Virus record (IMG/VR): IMGVR_UViG_3300033182_001047 | Span: 1-21,293 of that record | Length of the DNA stretch: 21,293 nucleotides | DNA from: a virus | Strand: one strand, 5' to 3' | Part shown: positions 7,700 through 14,697 of the stretch, piece by piece | Numbering within the stretch: position 1 is the first letter of the stretch | How the letters are laid out: each line of letters starts with the position of its first letter | Made by a program: the position numbers and the translations under genes | Notes under the pieces: generated by a model | Seen by the model: only the letters and a program-made list of their open reading frames with translations | Told to the model about the DNA's origin: nothing | The model's database searches: none

Positions 7700-7844
7700 G
7701 TTGAATTTCGCCCTTATGCAACATCATAAATATTCTTTGGCAGAAATTGAGAATATGATACCTTTTGAAAGAGATATCTACGTTGTTATGTTGCAACAAT
7801 ACTTGAAAGAACAAGAAGAACGTGCAAAGGCACAACAAGGATAG
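7668..7844 (+). CDS. 51: gp51-like baseplate hub assembly protein (small)
   Basis: A 58-residue protein from ATG at 7668 to TAG at 7844, beginning MIHDSLANMYQLNFALMQHH. The pattern HHKYSLAEIENMIPFERDIY, followed by a short helix and a charged tail (YLKEQEERAKAQQG), is typical of the small gene that follows gp26 in marine T4-like phages and is usually called gp51, the hub assembly catalyst. The ATG lies 2 nt after the gp26 stop and lacks a Shine-Dalgarno. Translation may depend on coupling or on a -1 frameshift from gp26. It ends 4 nt before the tape-measure-like gene, whose ribosome site (AAGGA) it contains. Confidence 0.78.
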   Translation: MIHDSLANMYQLNFALMQHHKYSLAEIENMIPFERDIYVVMLQQYLKEQEERAKAQQG

Positions 7845-7848
7845 GTAA

Positions 7849-9285
7849 ATGGCATTACCACAAGTAGATACACAAGACTCATCACTTGCTACCGCAGTTG
7901 CAGGTGGAATAATTGCAAACGAAATGGATAAAGCGGAAGATGAATTGCGTACAATGGACGCAACGCTTACCAATGTCTTTGGTTCACTTATAGATCTAAT
8001 TAGAGTAAATGAAAGAATTGCTAAAGCAGTTGAAGGTTTGTTCAACATACAACAAGAACAACAAACTGGTGAAGATCTGAGTAGAGGTTTAGAATTAGAA
8101 AAAGAGAGAGAAGCAAAACGTCCGCTGTCAGATTTTCTTGGGTACAAAAGTCTATTCCCAGAAATGAAAAAAGTCAAAGAAGGTGCATCAACAATCGGAC
8201 TTATTCTTGCCACGCTTTTAGGTGGTATTACTGCTTTCTATGATAAACTTCCGAATTGGGCAAAAGATCTTTTAGGTGGTAAACCAGGACAAGCAGCAAG
8301 AGCAGAAGCAGAGAAAAGGTATCCGACGCAATCTCCAGGGGAAGCAGCACCACCAACAAACATGTCTAAAACTATTCAGGACACTAGGGATGCGCTAAGA
8401 AATCCTTTTGATACCGACGAGAAGAAACTAGAAAGAACATTCGGTAATATTAGAACACAAGACGAATTCAATCAATTCTACAGAGGTTTCAATAGAGAAA
8501 GTGGTGGGGATTTATCAAAAAGGTTGAACACACATCTCACTGAAGGCGAGAAAGAAAAGTATATTGAACCAACCCTAAAAAGATTAGGTATTGATCCAAG
8601 TCAATTTTTTGCTGGCAAATATCAACCGACCCCTGCAAGCGTGACAAACAAACAAAAGATAATTGAAGCATTCAGATATCAATATTATGAAAACAAAGAG
8701 TACGATTGGTTGAGAAATGCTAGACCTATTGCCAAAGAAGCAGGTATGGGAGAAAGAGAATTTGTCCAAGCAGTAACTGGTAATAATGAATATGGGTATG
8801 AGGCATGGGACAGAGTTTCTGATATGCCAGTTGTTCCAGAAATGTTCCCAAATACTGTTGAAGCATTAGATCCAAACAGTTACGATGCTAGATTGATTGA
8901 AATGACTATTGATCAACACAGAGGTAAAGAATTTATTATTTCTACAGATAATAAAGGGGTTCCAATTTCACCACCTCCACCAAAAAGTAAAATGGATGCT
9001 CTTGGTGTTGGTGCTGCAGCATCAGGTAAAATTGATAGAAGCACCAGACCTGTTACACCATCAGCAAACCCAAATGTAACCAAAGCAATTTCAGAAAGTG
9101 GTTCTACTCCAACACAAGTTACCATAAACCAAAATGATAATAGTGTTCATACAAATACCGTTGCAGGTGGCGGTGGTGGTGGTCGTGGTACTGGTGTTAC
9201 AACTCCTTCTGCCACAAAGACAACCAGAAGTTCTGGTACTTTAGGAAACACAGAACTAACAGACTTTGTTCACGGATCTATGTAA
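7849..9285 (+). CDS. Tape-measure-like / baseplate hub protein (gp29-like position)
   Basis: A 478-residue protein directly downstream of the gp26/gp51-like pair, where the tape measure gene usually lies. The N-terminal 90 residues are helical and charged (DKAEDELRTMDATLTN, then LFNIQQEQQTGEDLSRGLEL). One hydrophobic segment at about 113-131 (STIGLILATLLGGITAFY) resembles the membrane-active segment of tape measure proteins. The middle (about 170-350) is polar. The C-terminus is Ser/Thr/Asn-rich with a six-glycine run near residue 442 and looks disordered. The length is below T4 gp29 (590), so the name is by position and architecture only. The ATG has AAGGATAGG upstream. Confidence 0.6.
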   Translation: MALPQVDTQDSSLATAVAGGIIANEMDKAEDELRTMDATLTNVFGSLIDLIRVNERIAKAVEGLFNIQQEQQTGEDLSRGLELEKEREAKRPLSDFLGYKSLFPEMKKVKEGASTIGLILATLLGGITAFYDKLPNWAKDLLGGKPGQAARAEAEKRYPTQSPGEAAPPTNMSKTIQDTRDALRNPFDTDEKKLERTFGNIRTQDEFNQFYRGFNRESGGDLSKRLNTHLTEGEKEKYIEPTLKRLGIDPSQFFAGKYQPTPASVTNKQKIIEAFRYQYYENKEYDWLRNARPIAKEAGMGEREFVQAVTGNNEYGYEAWDRVSDMPVVPEMFPNTVEALDPNSYDARLIEMTIDQHRGKEFIISTDNKGVPISPPPPKSKMDALGVGAAASGKIDRSTRPVTPSANPNVTKAISESGSTPTQVTINQNDNSVHTNTVAGGGGGGRGTGVTTPSATKTTRSSGTLGNTELTDFVHGSM

Positions 9286-9564
9286 ATGAAGACGCTGAAA
9301 GAATACACAAAAGAAAAAACAATTGTTGATAAAAAAGATCTAGAAATTTCTTATGGCAAATACGATATAGCAACACAGATCAAATATAAAGGGAAAGTTG
9401 TGAATACCTTTTATGTTGATGTTCCAAGTTATTCAAAAGTTGCTAGAAAATTTGACTGGTCACCAAGATTCAAAAGATATATTTCATCCTTCAGAAGAGG
9501 AGAAATTGATTTAGATAAAGAAGTGTTTGGTGATATCAAAGGTAAAGTAACAATCATCAAATAA
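9286..9564 (+). CDS. Small basic hypothetical protein, last gene of plus-strand unit
   Basis: A 92-residue Lys-rich protein (MKTLKEYTKEKTIVDKKDLE...), predicted mostly beta with a basic C-terminal helix (ARKFDWSPRFKRYISSFRRG). There is no signal peptide or membrane segment. The ATG immediately follows the TAA of the preceding gene (TAAATG). I do not recognise the family. Its stop is 5 nt before the stem of the gp32 terminator, which lies between two convergent units. Confidence 0.75.
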   Translation: MKTLKEYTKEKTIVDKKDLEISYGKYDIATQIKYKGKVVNTFYVDVPSYSKVARKFDWSPRFKRYISSFRRGEIDLDKEVFGDIKGKVTIIK

Positions 9565-9586
9565 AAAAGGGGTGCCGAAGCACCCC
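9563..9586 (-). terminator. Intrinsic terminator after gp32
   Basis: On the minus strand GGGGTGC-TTCG-GCACCCC forms a 7-bp stem with a TTCG tetraloop (9569-9586) followed directly by six T's (9568-9563). It lies 18 nt after the gp32 stop. Read on the plus strand the stem has no T-run after it, so it mainly stops minus-strand transcription. Confidence 0.92.
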
Positions 9587-9603
9587 TCAGAACATTAGCA
9601 GAA

Positions 9604-10509
9604 TTAGTCCTCTTCTGCTAGTTTCTCAAAGAACGACAGGGAGTCGTCATCATCATCAAAAGAAACCTCTTCTGCTTTAGGGGCAGCAGCGGTTTTCATT
9701 GGAGCAGGTTCGGCAACCTTCTCCGCCACATCATAGTCTTCAGCACGAGTTGCTGGGGCAGCACCACCTAAACCGAGTACACGGTCAAGTTTTGCTTTCA
9801 ACTCGTCATAAGACTTGAAGTTCTTAGGATCTACAAACTCTTGTAGCGAGTACATTTGGTTGTATACCTTTTCAAGTTCGTCATCATCACCAGCAAGCAG
9901 AGGAGATTGTGAATCAAACTCTGACTTATCATAGTTACGATAACCTTCAACATTACGAATCTTCAACTTGAAGTCAGCACCTTCCCAGAAATCAAAAGGA
10001 TTCATTGGAGTTTCATCTTCAAACTCTGGGTTCATTGCTTCATTCAGTTTATCCCAAATCTTCTTACCATATTGGAACAAGAATACCTTGCCTTCGTTAG
10101 CAGGGTTTGCAGGATCCTTCACAACATAAATGTTTGAGAAGTATTTTAGGCGACGTTTTTGCTTACGTGCTTGCTCTTTACCAGCATCGGTGCCATTATT
10201 CCACAAAGTGGTATTATATTCACCAACTGGGTCTTTTTGACCAAGAGTAGTCAAAGAGTTCTCAATATACCAACCACCTGGACCTTGGAAACCATGGTCA
10301 AACATACGAACGAAAGGAAGATCTTCGCCGTTAGGTTCAGGAAGGAAACGAATTACAGCAAAACCGTTGCCTGACTTGTCGACTTCTGGTTTCCAGATTC
10401 GCTCGTCAGCACCAGAGCGTTGTTCGCCACCTGATTGGAGTTTTTGAGATTCTTGAACAAGACGGTTGAGAGAGTCACTGCGTGACTTTTTGAGAGATGC
10501 AAAAGACAT
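9604..10509 (-). CDS. 32: gp32 single-stranded DNA-binding protein, cysteine-free
   Basis: A 301-residue protein, the length of T4 gp32. The N-terminal cooperativity region is basic (MSFASLKKSRSDSLNRLVQE). The core is conserved with T4: YFSNIYVVKDPANPANEGKV, FQYGKKIWDKLNEAM, FWEGADFKLKI, GYRNYDKSEFDSQSPL. The acidic C-terminal tail (DDDDDSLSFFEKLAEED) matches the partner-binding tail that recruits gp59 and polymerase. The whole protein contains no cysteine. Where T4 has the zinc ligands C77, C87 and C90, this protein reads TLGQKDPVGEYN, so the zinc site is lost. It binds and protects ssDNA at the replication fork. It lies next to gp59, has its own strong promoter and GAGGT ribosome site, and is followed by a strong terminator, so it is probably highly expressed. 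Confidence 0.95.
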   Translation of the reverse strand: MSFASLKKSRSDSLNRLVQESQKLQSGGEQRSGADERIWKPEVDKSGNGFAVIRFLPEPNGEDLPFVRMFDHGFQGPGGWYIENSLTTLGQKDPVGEYNTTLWNNGTDAGKEQARKQKRRLKYFSNIYVVKDPANPANEGKVFLFQYGKKIWDKLNEAMNPEFEDETPMNPFDFWEGADFKLKIRNVEGYRNYDKSEFDSQSPLLAGDDDELEKVYNQMYSLQEFVDPKNFKSYDELKAKLDRVLGLGGAAPATRAEDYDVAEKVAEPAPMKTAAAPKAEEVSFDDDDDSLSFFEKLAEED

Positions 10510-10577
10510 ATTGTTACCTCGTATTTGCGTTGTATTAGAGTATTTTCGTATCCACAGTATTCATAATATAGAGAATA

Positions 10578-10606
10578 AGTATAATACAGTTATCCATAAA
10601 TGTCAA
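10578..10606 (-). promoter_or_regulatory. 32: Sigma70-type promoter for gp32
   Basis: The minus strand reads TTGACA (10606-10601), a 17-nt spacer, then TATACT (10583-10578). This is a perfect -35 and a near-perfect -10 at optimal spacing. Transcription would begin near 10571, giving a leader of about 60 nt before the gp32 ATG at 10509. The -35 lies inside the last codons of gp59. It would allow early, host-polymerase expression of gp32 apart from gp33-gp59. Confidence 0.8.
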
Positions 10607-11198
10607 GGATTATTTTCTTATACTTACTTTTGTCAACAAGTACAACATTGTGGAGAAATGGTTTGTACTTGTTTAGTTTGAAAACAAAGTCGTTCAGCAT
10701 CATATCGTCATATTTCAACCATAACTTACTGTAACCAACCAAGTCATCTAAAACGACCATCGTTTCCAAACTAATCTTTTGACGAAGATACAAGCGATAT
10801 AATAGCGGATGCTTTCCATCAACTTGTTTCAACGCCATATCAAAATTATCCTCCATCTCCCACATTTTGTCAAGTTCTTCTTTGAAGTTATATGAGAGAG
10901 AGTCGACGTTTTTCTTCCACTTCTTATACTTGATAAGATTACCTTCTGACATAAGATTACCAATCCAATGATCATCAGAGGCAATGTAGTTTGCTAATAG
11001 GAAGTCACGGAAGTCTTCACGTTTGAACTTTTTTGCTGCCTTCTCGAAGAAGTAGCGATCTTTGCGACCAAGAAATGCAGACTCACTTGCTTTGACTTTT
11101 CCATTATACTTGAAGAAATCATAAGTCTTTCTTGTAAAGTGCTGCTGCATTGCGAGGTACGTTTGATAAGCACTAAATGCTGACATAGTTTCACTCAT
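10590..11198 (-). CDS. 59: gp59 helicase-loading protein
   Basis: A 202-residue, basic, almost all-helical protein (T4 gp59 has 217). The N-terminus SAFSAYQTYLAMQQHFTRKT-YDFFKYNGKV matches the conserved gp59 start, in which a helix is followed by 'YDFFKYNGK'. Further features are FFEKAAKKFKREDFRDFLLA and the C-terminal FKLNKYKPFLHN. gp59 loads the gp41 replicative helicase onto gp32-covered forked DNA; its neighbours support this. The ATG overlaps the TAA of the gp33-like gene (TAATG), so the two are coupled. The gp32 promoter begins inside its 3' end. Confidence 0.93.
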   Translation of the reverse strand: MSETMSAFSAYQTYLAMQQHFTRKTYDFFKYNGKVKASESAFLGRKDRYFFEKAAKKFKREDFRDFLLANYIASDDHWIGNLMSEGNLIKYKKWKKNVDSLSYNFKEELDKMWEMEDNFDMALKQVDGKHPLLYRLYLRQKISLETMVVLDDLVGYSKLWLKYDDMMLNDFVFKLNKYKPFLHNVVLVDKSKYKKIILDIYG

Positions 11199-11428
11199 TA
11201 GATAGGTAGTTTAGCGGAACTCTTTGTGATAAGAAGATTCAACTCTTGGCATTCAACCATCATCTTCTCTTTGATAATTGGGGAAATCATTTTAGCGACT
11301 GTTTCAATCTCAACTTGATTATTTTCACACCAATGACAAATTGCGTCCATATAAGTTAGGTTGCCTTCTCTAACCATTTGCTCAATCATTAGAGAAAAAC
11401 GCTCTTTTGTCATCATATCAATCATCAT
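11198..11428 (-). CDS. 33: gp33-like late transcription co-activator
   Basis: A 76-residue helical protein: KERFSLMIEQMVREGNLTYM, then DAICHWCENNQVEIETVAKM, then ISPIIKEKMMVECQELNLL. It follows the gp33 pattern 'I..MV...-MSYL-A...F.EEN-I.....AK.I...I.EKI..EA...NLL'. In T4, gp33 links the beta flap of RNA polymerase to the sliding clamp and, with sigma factor gp55, activates late promoters. The TATAAATA promoters in this window would be its targets. The ATG at 11428 has AAGGA upstream. Overlap with gp59 places it in a replication and late-transcription operon. T4 gp33 is longer (112), mainly at the N-terminus. Confidence 0.82.
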   Translation of the reverse strand: MMIDMMTKERFSLMIEQMVREGNLTYMDAICHWCENNQVEIETVAKMISPIIKEKMMVECQELNLLITKSSAKLPI

Positions 11429-11466
11429 AGAATATCCTTACTAGAAAGGTTTATTCTACTACAAAA

Positions 11467-11637
11467 CTATTTTTGAAACAATCTTTTTATCAACGTTCCA
11501 TGTTTCGTTCTACGTTCCCAATAACCACTACACCATCTATCAAGTTCGTAGAATTCCATTTCAGGACGCATGCGAATTAGTATAGAACCTTTGCGTTTAT
11601 CCGCAATACACGTTCTAATCTTCCAATAGGTGTTCAT
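11467..11637 (-). CDS. Small hypothetical protein (56 aa)
   Basis: ATG at 11637 to TAG at 11467 encodes 56 residues (MNTYWKIRTCIADKRKGSIL... ending RTKHGTLIKRLFQK). It is basic, with several Trp and Tyr residues and no membrane segment. It overlaps the 3' end of the next upstream small gene by 23 nt. The upstream sequence (CAGGCGCACC) is only a weak ribosome site. I do not recognise it. It fills most of the space between the exported-protein block and gp33, where no other minus-strand frame is convincing. Confidence 0.5.
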   Translation of the reverse strand: MNTYWKIRTCIADKRKGSILIRMRPEMEFYELDRWCSGYWERRTKHGTLIKRLFQK

Positions 11638-11743
11638 GGTGCGCCTGCTTATGAATCATTTTATATCGATGCATTCTTGCTTTCTTCATCTTACCTTTCA
11701 CAAGAGCAAGCAGAAGTTTTTTATATCGCTTTTGTAGTTTCAC
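11615..11743 (-). CDS. Small very basic hypothetical protein (42 aa, GTG start)
   Basis: GTG at 11743 overlaps the TGA of the preceding gene (ATGTGA), giving 42 residues: KLQKRYKKLLLALVKGKMKK, then ARMHRYKMIHKQAHHEHLLED. More than a third are Lys, Arg or His. The overlap suggests translational coupling. Its function is unknown; the composition would fit a nucleic-acid- or membrane-binding peptide. The non-ATG start and small size limit confidence. Confidence 0.42.
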   Translation of the reverse strand: MKLQKRYKKLLLALVKGKMKKARMHRYKMIHKQAHHEHLLED

Positions 11744-12102
11744 ATCTCTACCCCATCAGGTTCAATCCCTGCAGGACGTAATGTACCAGCACCACCAGCA
11801 GCAACACAATGTAAATTTTCACCCAATTCATACATTAGAGTCCATGATCCATTGTCTGGGTTTACAAGTAAGGTCATTTCAATAGGTGCAGATTTTTTGT
11901 CGCCCATATTGATGTCACCATTGCCTTGCACAAAAGGTATTTCCCCAAACCCTTCTTCTAATGCATGTTTTCCGTCATAGTCAAAGCATTGAAGTACCAT
12001 TGGAACTTCAACGCCTTCTGGGTTTGCATAAGCACCACCAGACATTAGTATAATACCAAGTAGTGCTTTTGTCAACATATTATTTTTTGTCTTTTTTCTC
12101 AT
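11740..12102 (-). CDS. Exported small protein of a marine-phage family
   Basis: Up to 120 residues. The N-terminus is a signal peptide (LTKALLGIILMSGGAYA), with cleavage expected after AYA. The mature part has the pattern CFDYDGKHALEEGFGEIPF, then TLLVNPDNGSWTLMY, then LHCVAAGGAGTLRPAG. That layout (GE-IP near the start, NP..GSWTL, then C-A-G-RP at the end) recurs in small secreted proteins of marine T4-like phages and marine bacteria, none with a known role. There are two mature cysteines. The start could be ATG 12102 or the internal ATG 12078, which gives a tighter signal peptide; both overlap or touch the preceding gene's end at 12080. Confidence 0.75.
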   Translation of the reverse strand: MRKKTKNNMLTKALLGIILMSGGAYANPEGVEVPMVLQCFDYDGKHALEEGFGEIPFVQGNGDINMGDKKSAPIEMTLLVNPDNGSWTLMYELGENLHCVAAGGAGTLRPAGIEPDGVEM

Positions 12103-12415
12103 CTTTTTTGCCTGCTTTCACGTATGCGTCAGCACCGAAGAATGCACCAACAACGACAGATACTGCCATAAAGTATGTAGGTGCCATATCACCAATCACT
12201 CCAGATGCATTAGAGAAACCCAATGCCTCAGTTCCAAATACAAAGAGAGGATAAAGCAACATACCAAAAAGAGCAAACCATACCATTTTTCTCTGCTGAT
12301 CTCGTTTTGCGTCTTCATCTTCCATCTCCCGACGTTTGCCTTCAAGATAGATACGCATCTCCTCTTCTGAGATGATGCCATCGCCGTTTAGATCGACATC
12401 TTCCTTTTTGACCAT
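12080..12415 (-). CDS. Membrane protein with EF-hand motif
   Basis: A 111-residue protein. An EF-hand loop DLNGDGIISEEE lies at residues 8-19 with canonical ligands (D, N, D, I, E). A charged helix follows, then two hydrophobic segments at about 44-65 (MVWFALFGMLLYPLFVFGTE) and 77-97 (DMAPTYFMAVSVVVGAFFGA), and a Lys-rich tail (AGKKDEKKDKK). It is probably an inner-membrane protein with a cytoplasmic calcium-binding-like loop. The two-helix layout with a basic tail could fit a holin or antiholin, but nothing confirms that. It lies 11 nt downstream of the coiled-coil membrane gene, with GAGGG/CAGGA upstream of its ATG. Confidence 0.78.
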   Translation of the reverse strand: MVKKEDVDLNGDGIISEEEMRIYLEGKRREMEDEDAKRDQQRKMVWFALFGMLLYPLFVFGTEALGFSNASGVIGDMAPTYFMAVSVVVGAFFGADAYVKAGKKDEKKDKK

Positions 12416-12426
12416 TTCCTGTTCCC

Positions 12427-12879
12427 TCAGTTTGCTAATGGATTGTCTAGTGCTTTCTGGATTTTATCTTCCAGTTCTGCTTTTGTATTTTCAGTTCGTT
12501 GCTCAAACTTGTCCATTTTGTCTTCGAACCGAACAATTTTGTCATTGACTCGTTTTTCGATATCGTATGTCAACTGCTTGGTGTCACGAAGATTCCCTTC
12601 AATAGATTGTAACAACTTTGATTGTATTTCTATTTGTTGACTGGTTTCTGTCATCTGTTGTTGGTAAGATGCTAGATCCAAAGAGGCAATCTCTTCAATC
12701 TGTTGATACATGGTAAAACCAGCATACAACGCACCAATCACACTTGATAGTGCAGCAAAAACAGCACCAATAGTCATCGGTGTCATTTTGATACCGAATA
12801 ACTTGAATTCCTTGTTCTTTAGATTCTCAACACCTTCTTCGATGTTTTCGAGTTCTTCTCCGAGATCCCTATCAGACAT
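12427..12879 (-). CDS. Membrane-anchored coiled-coil protein
   Basis: A 150-residue protein. Residues 1-30 are acidic then basic. One membrane segment lies at about 33-58 (TPMTIGAVFAALSSVIGALY). The rest (about 60-145) is a long coiled coil (QQIEIQSKLLQSIEGNLRDT and FEDKMDKFEQRTENTKAELE). The topology is that of a single-pass anchored rod. Similar proteins occur in marine T4-like phages without known function. It could be a spanin-like or membrane-organising protein, but no spanin signal or lipobox is present. AAGGT precedes the ATG, 3 nt after the previous stop. Confidence 0.78.
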   Translation of the reverse strand: MSDRDLGEELENIEEGVENLKNKEFKLFGIKMTPMTIGAVFAALSSVIGALYAGFTMYQQIEEIASLDLASYQQQMTETSQQIEIQSKLLQSIEGNLRDTKQLTYDIEKRVNDKIVRFEDKMDKFEQRTENTKAELEDKIQKALDNPLAN

Positions 12880-12882
12880 AGT

Positions 12883-13056
12883 TTACACCTTATGTGTTTC
12901 AATTTTTCCCTTGCTATTATACAAGTCCAATTGAAAGTGTTGCTCAACTTGAGTTACTTTCTTTTTCGTCACCTCATCTTGTAGTTGTTTGTACTCAGTT
13001 GTACGAAACATGCTCAAATACATATCAAAGATCTGGTTGATCTTTGTTACTACCAT
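12883..13056 (-). CDS. Small hypothetical protein (57 aa)
   Basis: ATG at 13056 to TAA at 12883: MVVTKINQIFDMYLSMFRTT, then EYKQLQDEVTKKKVTQVEQH, then FQLDLYNSKGKIETHKV. It is amphipathic and helical in the first two thirds and ends with a short beta-like stretch. The ATG overlaps the TAG of the preceding exported-protein gene (ATGGTAG). The stop is 3 nt before the next start and provides part of its AAGGTG ribosome site. The tight fit on both sides and sensible composition support a real gene. The family is of the small cytoplasmic type seen in marine T4-like phages; its function is unknown. Confidence 0.72.
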   Translation of the reverse strand: MVVTKINQIFDMYLSMFRTTEYKQLQDEVTKKKVTQVEQHFQLDLYNSKGKIETHKV

Positions 13057-13352
13057 CTCTTTATATTTTCCTTTCCTGGATATTGTTTTTGTACTTCTTC
13101 CCAGTTCCAGTTACTTCCTGTGTACCATGGGTTTTCTTCCAACCACAACTTAGACTTGATATATTCTTCTCTAAGTTTACCTGACTTCCAATCATGATAA
13201 CAAGCAGATGCTTTGGAAAAATCATACATCAAAAATACAGAACCGTTGTAACCATGCGCTAAGAGGCATGCTTTCATTGCTTCATTATTCTCATTTGCAA
13301 ATGCTGTTGTCGACAATAAGCACAGCGCAAATATTTTAGTTTTCAAACCCAT
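13050..13352 (-). CDS. Exported small protein (about 100 aa)
   Basis: Started at ATG 13352 it encodes 100 residues. The signal peptide is MGLKTKIFALCLLSTTAFA, with cleavage before NENN. The mature part has two cysteines (AMKACLLAHGYNG and SKASACYHDWKSG) that may form a disulfide in the periplasm, and is Trp/Tyr-rich (LWLEENPWYTGSNWNWEEVQ). AAGGTGG lies 6 nt before this ATG; a frame from ATG 13361 is less likely because it would extend the n-region and lacks the site. It overlaps the end of the preceding gene by 17 nt. No family is recognised. Confidence 0.72.
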   Translation of the reverse strand: MGLKTKIFALCLLSTTAFANENNEAMKACLLAHGYNGSVFLMYDFSKASACYHDWKSGKLREEYIKSKLWLEENPWYTGSNWNWEEVQKQYPGKENIKRW

Positions 13353-13761
13353 TCTTACCACCTTGATTCATTCTTCTAAGTTGTTGGAGTTCTTCTTCCA
13401 ACCTCAATACTTCAAGTCGCTTCTTTCGTAACTCTAACTGATATAGCGAGTTACAATTGATTCGCTCTTTCGGTGCATCTAAAGGAATAACAATCCTTGC
13501 GTATACACCAACGTCTTTAGTTTGATTGATGTCGGCAGGATTGCTATCACCAAATGGACTTTCATAGTTGTCCACAATACCAGTCATACCAAACTCAAAG
13601 TTAGTTGCACCACCAATAGAGTTCTTGCAGTCTAAACCATCTTGTGTTCTAATACTGTCTTGTCCATAAGCAGAAGGTGCGTTTGGTATCGCCAAGTTTA
13701 GCGAACTTGTTTCAGCATATGCCGTTGATATCAAGAATAAACCAATCAATAATCTATACAT
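13336..13761 (-). CDS. Exported protein with C-terminal coiled coil
   Basis: A 141-residue protein. The signal peptide is MYRLLIGLFLISTAYA, followed by ETSSLNLAIPNAPSAYGQDS. The middle has a cysteine (GLDCKNS), a probable beta region with DVGVYARIVIPLDAP, and a second cysteine (RINCNSLYQ). The last 40 residues form a charged coiled coil (LELRKKRLEVLRLEEELQQL). The two cysteines probably pair. The layout (secreted beta domain plus helix) recurs in marine T4-like phages; its function is unknown. AGGTG is upstream. It lies 7 nt after the preceding gene. Confidence 0.78.
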   Translation of the reverse strand: MYRLLIGLFLISTAYAETSSLNLAIPNAPSAYGQDSIRTQDGLDCKNSIGGATNFEFGMTGIVDNYESPFGDSNPADINQTKDVGVYARIVIPLDAPKERINCNSLYQLELRKKRLEVLRLEEELQQLRRMNQGGKNGFEN

Positions 13762-13768
13762 TATTTTT

Positions 13769-14155
13769 TCACCTAAATTTAGAACATATCTTTGAAGAGA
13801 TTGCCGTCCTTACCTCGTCTGATTTCCTCAACTTAGACTTAGAACAAATATAGACTGCTCGTTCTTTATCTTTCTTGTTGATATATACATCAAACTTTAC
13901 ATGACCAAGATATTGTAATTTGAATACTTTATAAGACGAAACAAAAGGAATGGGATTCCAGTCCTTATCGAATAATCCTATCTCATAGTATTCTACATCT
14001 TGTCGCTTATTGAACATTTCCATTGTTGTTTGAACAACGTCTTGGAATGCTGACTGTTTCCATGTTGGATACGTTGGAACCATCTCGTGCGCCGAAACAC
14101 TAAGAGACAGGAAAACACCAATGAATCCAAAAAGTAACGTTTTCATAATATACAT
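13769..14155 (-). CDS. Exported protein (about 125 aa), unassigned
   Basis: A signal peptide (MKTLLFGFIGVFLSLSVSA) begins at ATG 14146; an upstream in-frame ATG at 14155 adds MYI. Neither has a clear Shine-Dalgarno. The mature part starts HEMVPTYPTWKQSAF and contains a region rich in aromatic residues (QYLGHVKFDVYINKKDKERA) and two cysteines (YICSKSK and KICSKFR) near the C-terminus. The pattern of small secreted protein with late cysteines is shared by its neighbours. I do not recognise the family. The stop is 7 nt before the next gene. Confidence 0.72.
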   Translation of the reverse strand: MYIMKTLLFGFIGVFLSLSVSAHEMVPTYPTWKQSAFQDVVQTTMEMFNKRQDVEYYEIGLFDKDWNPIPFVSSYKVFKLQYLGHVKFDVYINKKDKERAVYICSKSKLRKSDEVRTAISSKICSKFR

Positions 14156-14167
14156 AGGGTGCGCTCA

Positions 14168-14671
14168 CTATTGTGCAATACATACTGCTTCTACTACTGC
14201 AGTGTAATTACCTCCAGGAAATGCTTTACTGCCACCCATGGTTGCAGTGCTTGATGTTTTGAACCAAGTTGAACCAGTGGCAGTCAAATCATACTTGTCA
14301 GTATAACCCAACTCAATTTTATTTGTTTCATACGAACCCATACCAGTTGCATCTGACACTGCTTGTACTTCTGTATCACCAACCCAAGTTACTGTATCAG
14401 GTAATGAGGGACTTGATGTGAATGAAGTTGGAGCAGTGATTTCTGCATAGTATGCATCGGCAAGTGTAACGTCAAAACGTACAACTGCTAATTGACCACC
14501 ATCTGCTGGGGTTGTCGTCAATGTGTATGCATTAGGGTTGCCATAAACACCTGGAGTGTCAGTCGAAATAATACAACGTGACTGGACAGTACCTGTGATT
14601 GGAACGTCTTCCGCAAATGCAGATGTTGCACACAAACCAAGTGCCGCAACTAAAATTCCTTTTTTGAACAT
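14168..14671 (-). CDS. Exported beta-rich protein, pilin/spore-coat-like fold possible
   Basis: Started at ATG 14671, which has AAGGAG 8 nt upstream, it has 167 residues. The signal peptide is FKKGILVAALGLCATSAFA. The mature part is Thr/Ala/Gly-rich and beta in character, with one cysteine near the start (TVQSRCIISTD) and one at the end (YTAVVEAVCIAQ). This spacing and the final 'GNYTA.V' strand resemble the secreted beta-sandwich domains of fimbrial subunits and spore-coat-U-like proteins. That likeness is by pattern only. It could be an extracellular or virion-surface protein made late in infection. Confidence 0.72.
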   Translation of the reverse strand: MFKKGILVAALGLCATSAFAEDVPITGTVQSRCIISTDTPGVYGNPNAYTLTTTPADGGQLAVVRFDVTLADAYYAEITAPTSFTSSPSLPDTVTWVGDTEVQAVSDATGMGSYETNKIELGYTDKYDLTATGSTWFKTSSTATMGGSKAFPGGNYTAVVEAVCIAQ

Positions 14672-14697
14672 GTCGTTCTCCTTATTTGTTAGCATAA

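Noticed and set aside
7536-8213. 225-codon open frame on the minus strand opposite gp26, gp51 and the tape-measure-like gene
   Set aside because: It lies opposite three well-supported genes, has Ser/Leu-rich composition typical of an antisense shadow, and lacks a ribosome site.
9569-9590. Bidirectional terminator also serving the plus-strand tail unit
   Set aside because: On the plus strand the stem is followed by TCAGAAC, not a T-run, so only minus-strand termination is supported.
12911-12916. TATAAT on the minus strand inside the 57-aa gene as an internal promoter for the coiled-coil gene
   Set aside because: No -35 at suitable spacing; AT-rich coding sequence gives such hexamers by chance.
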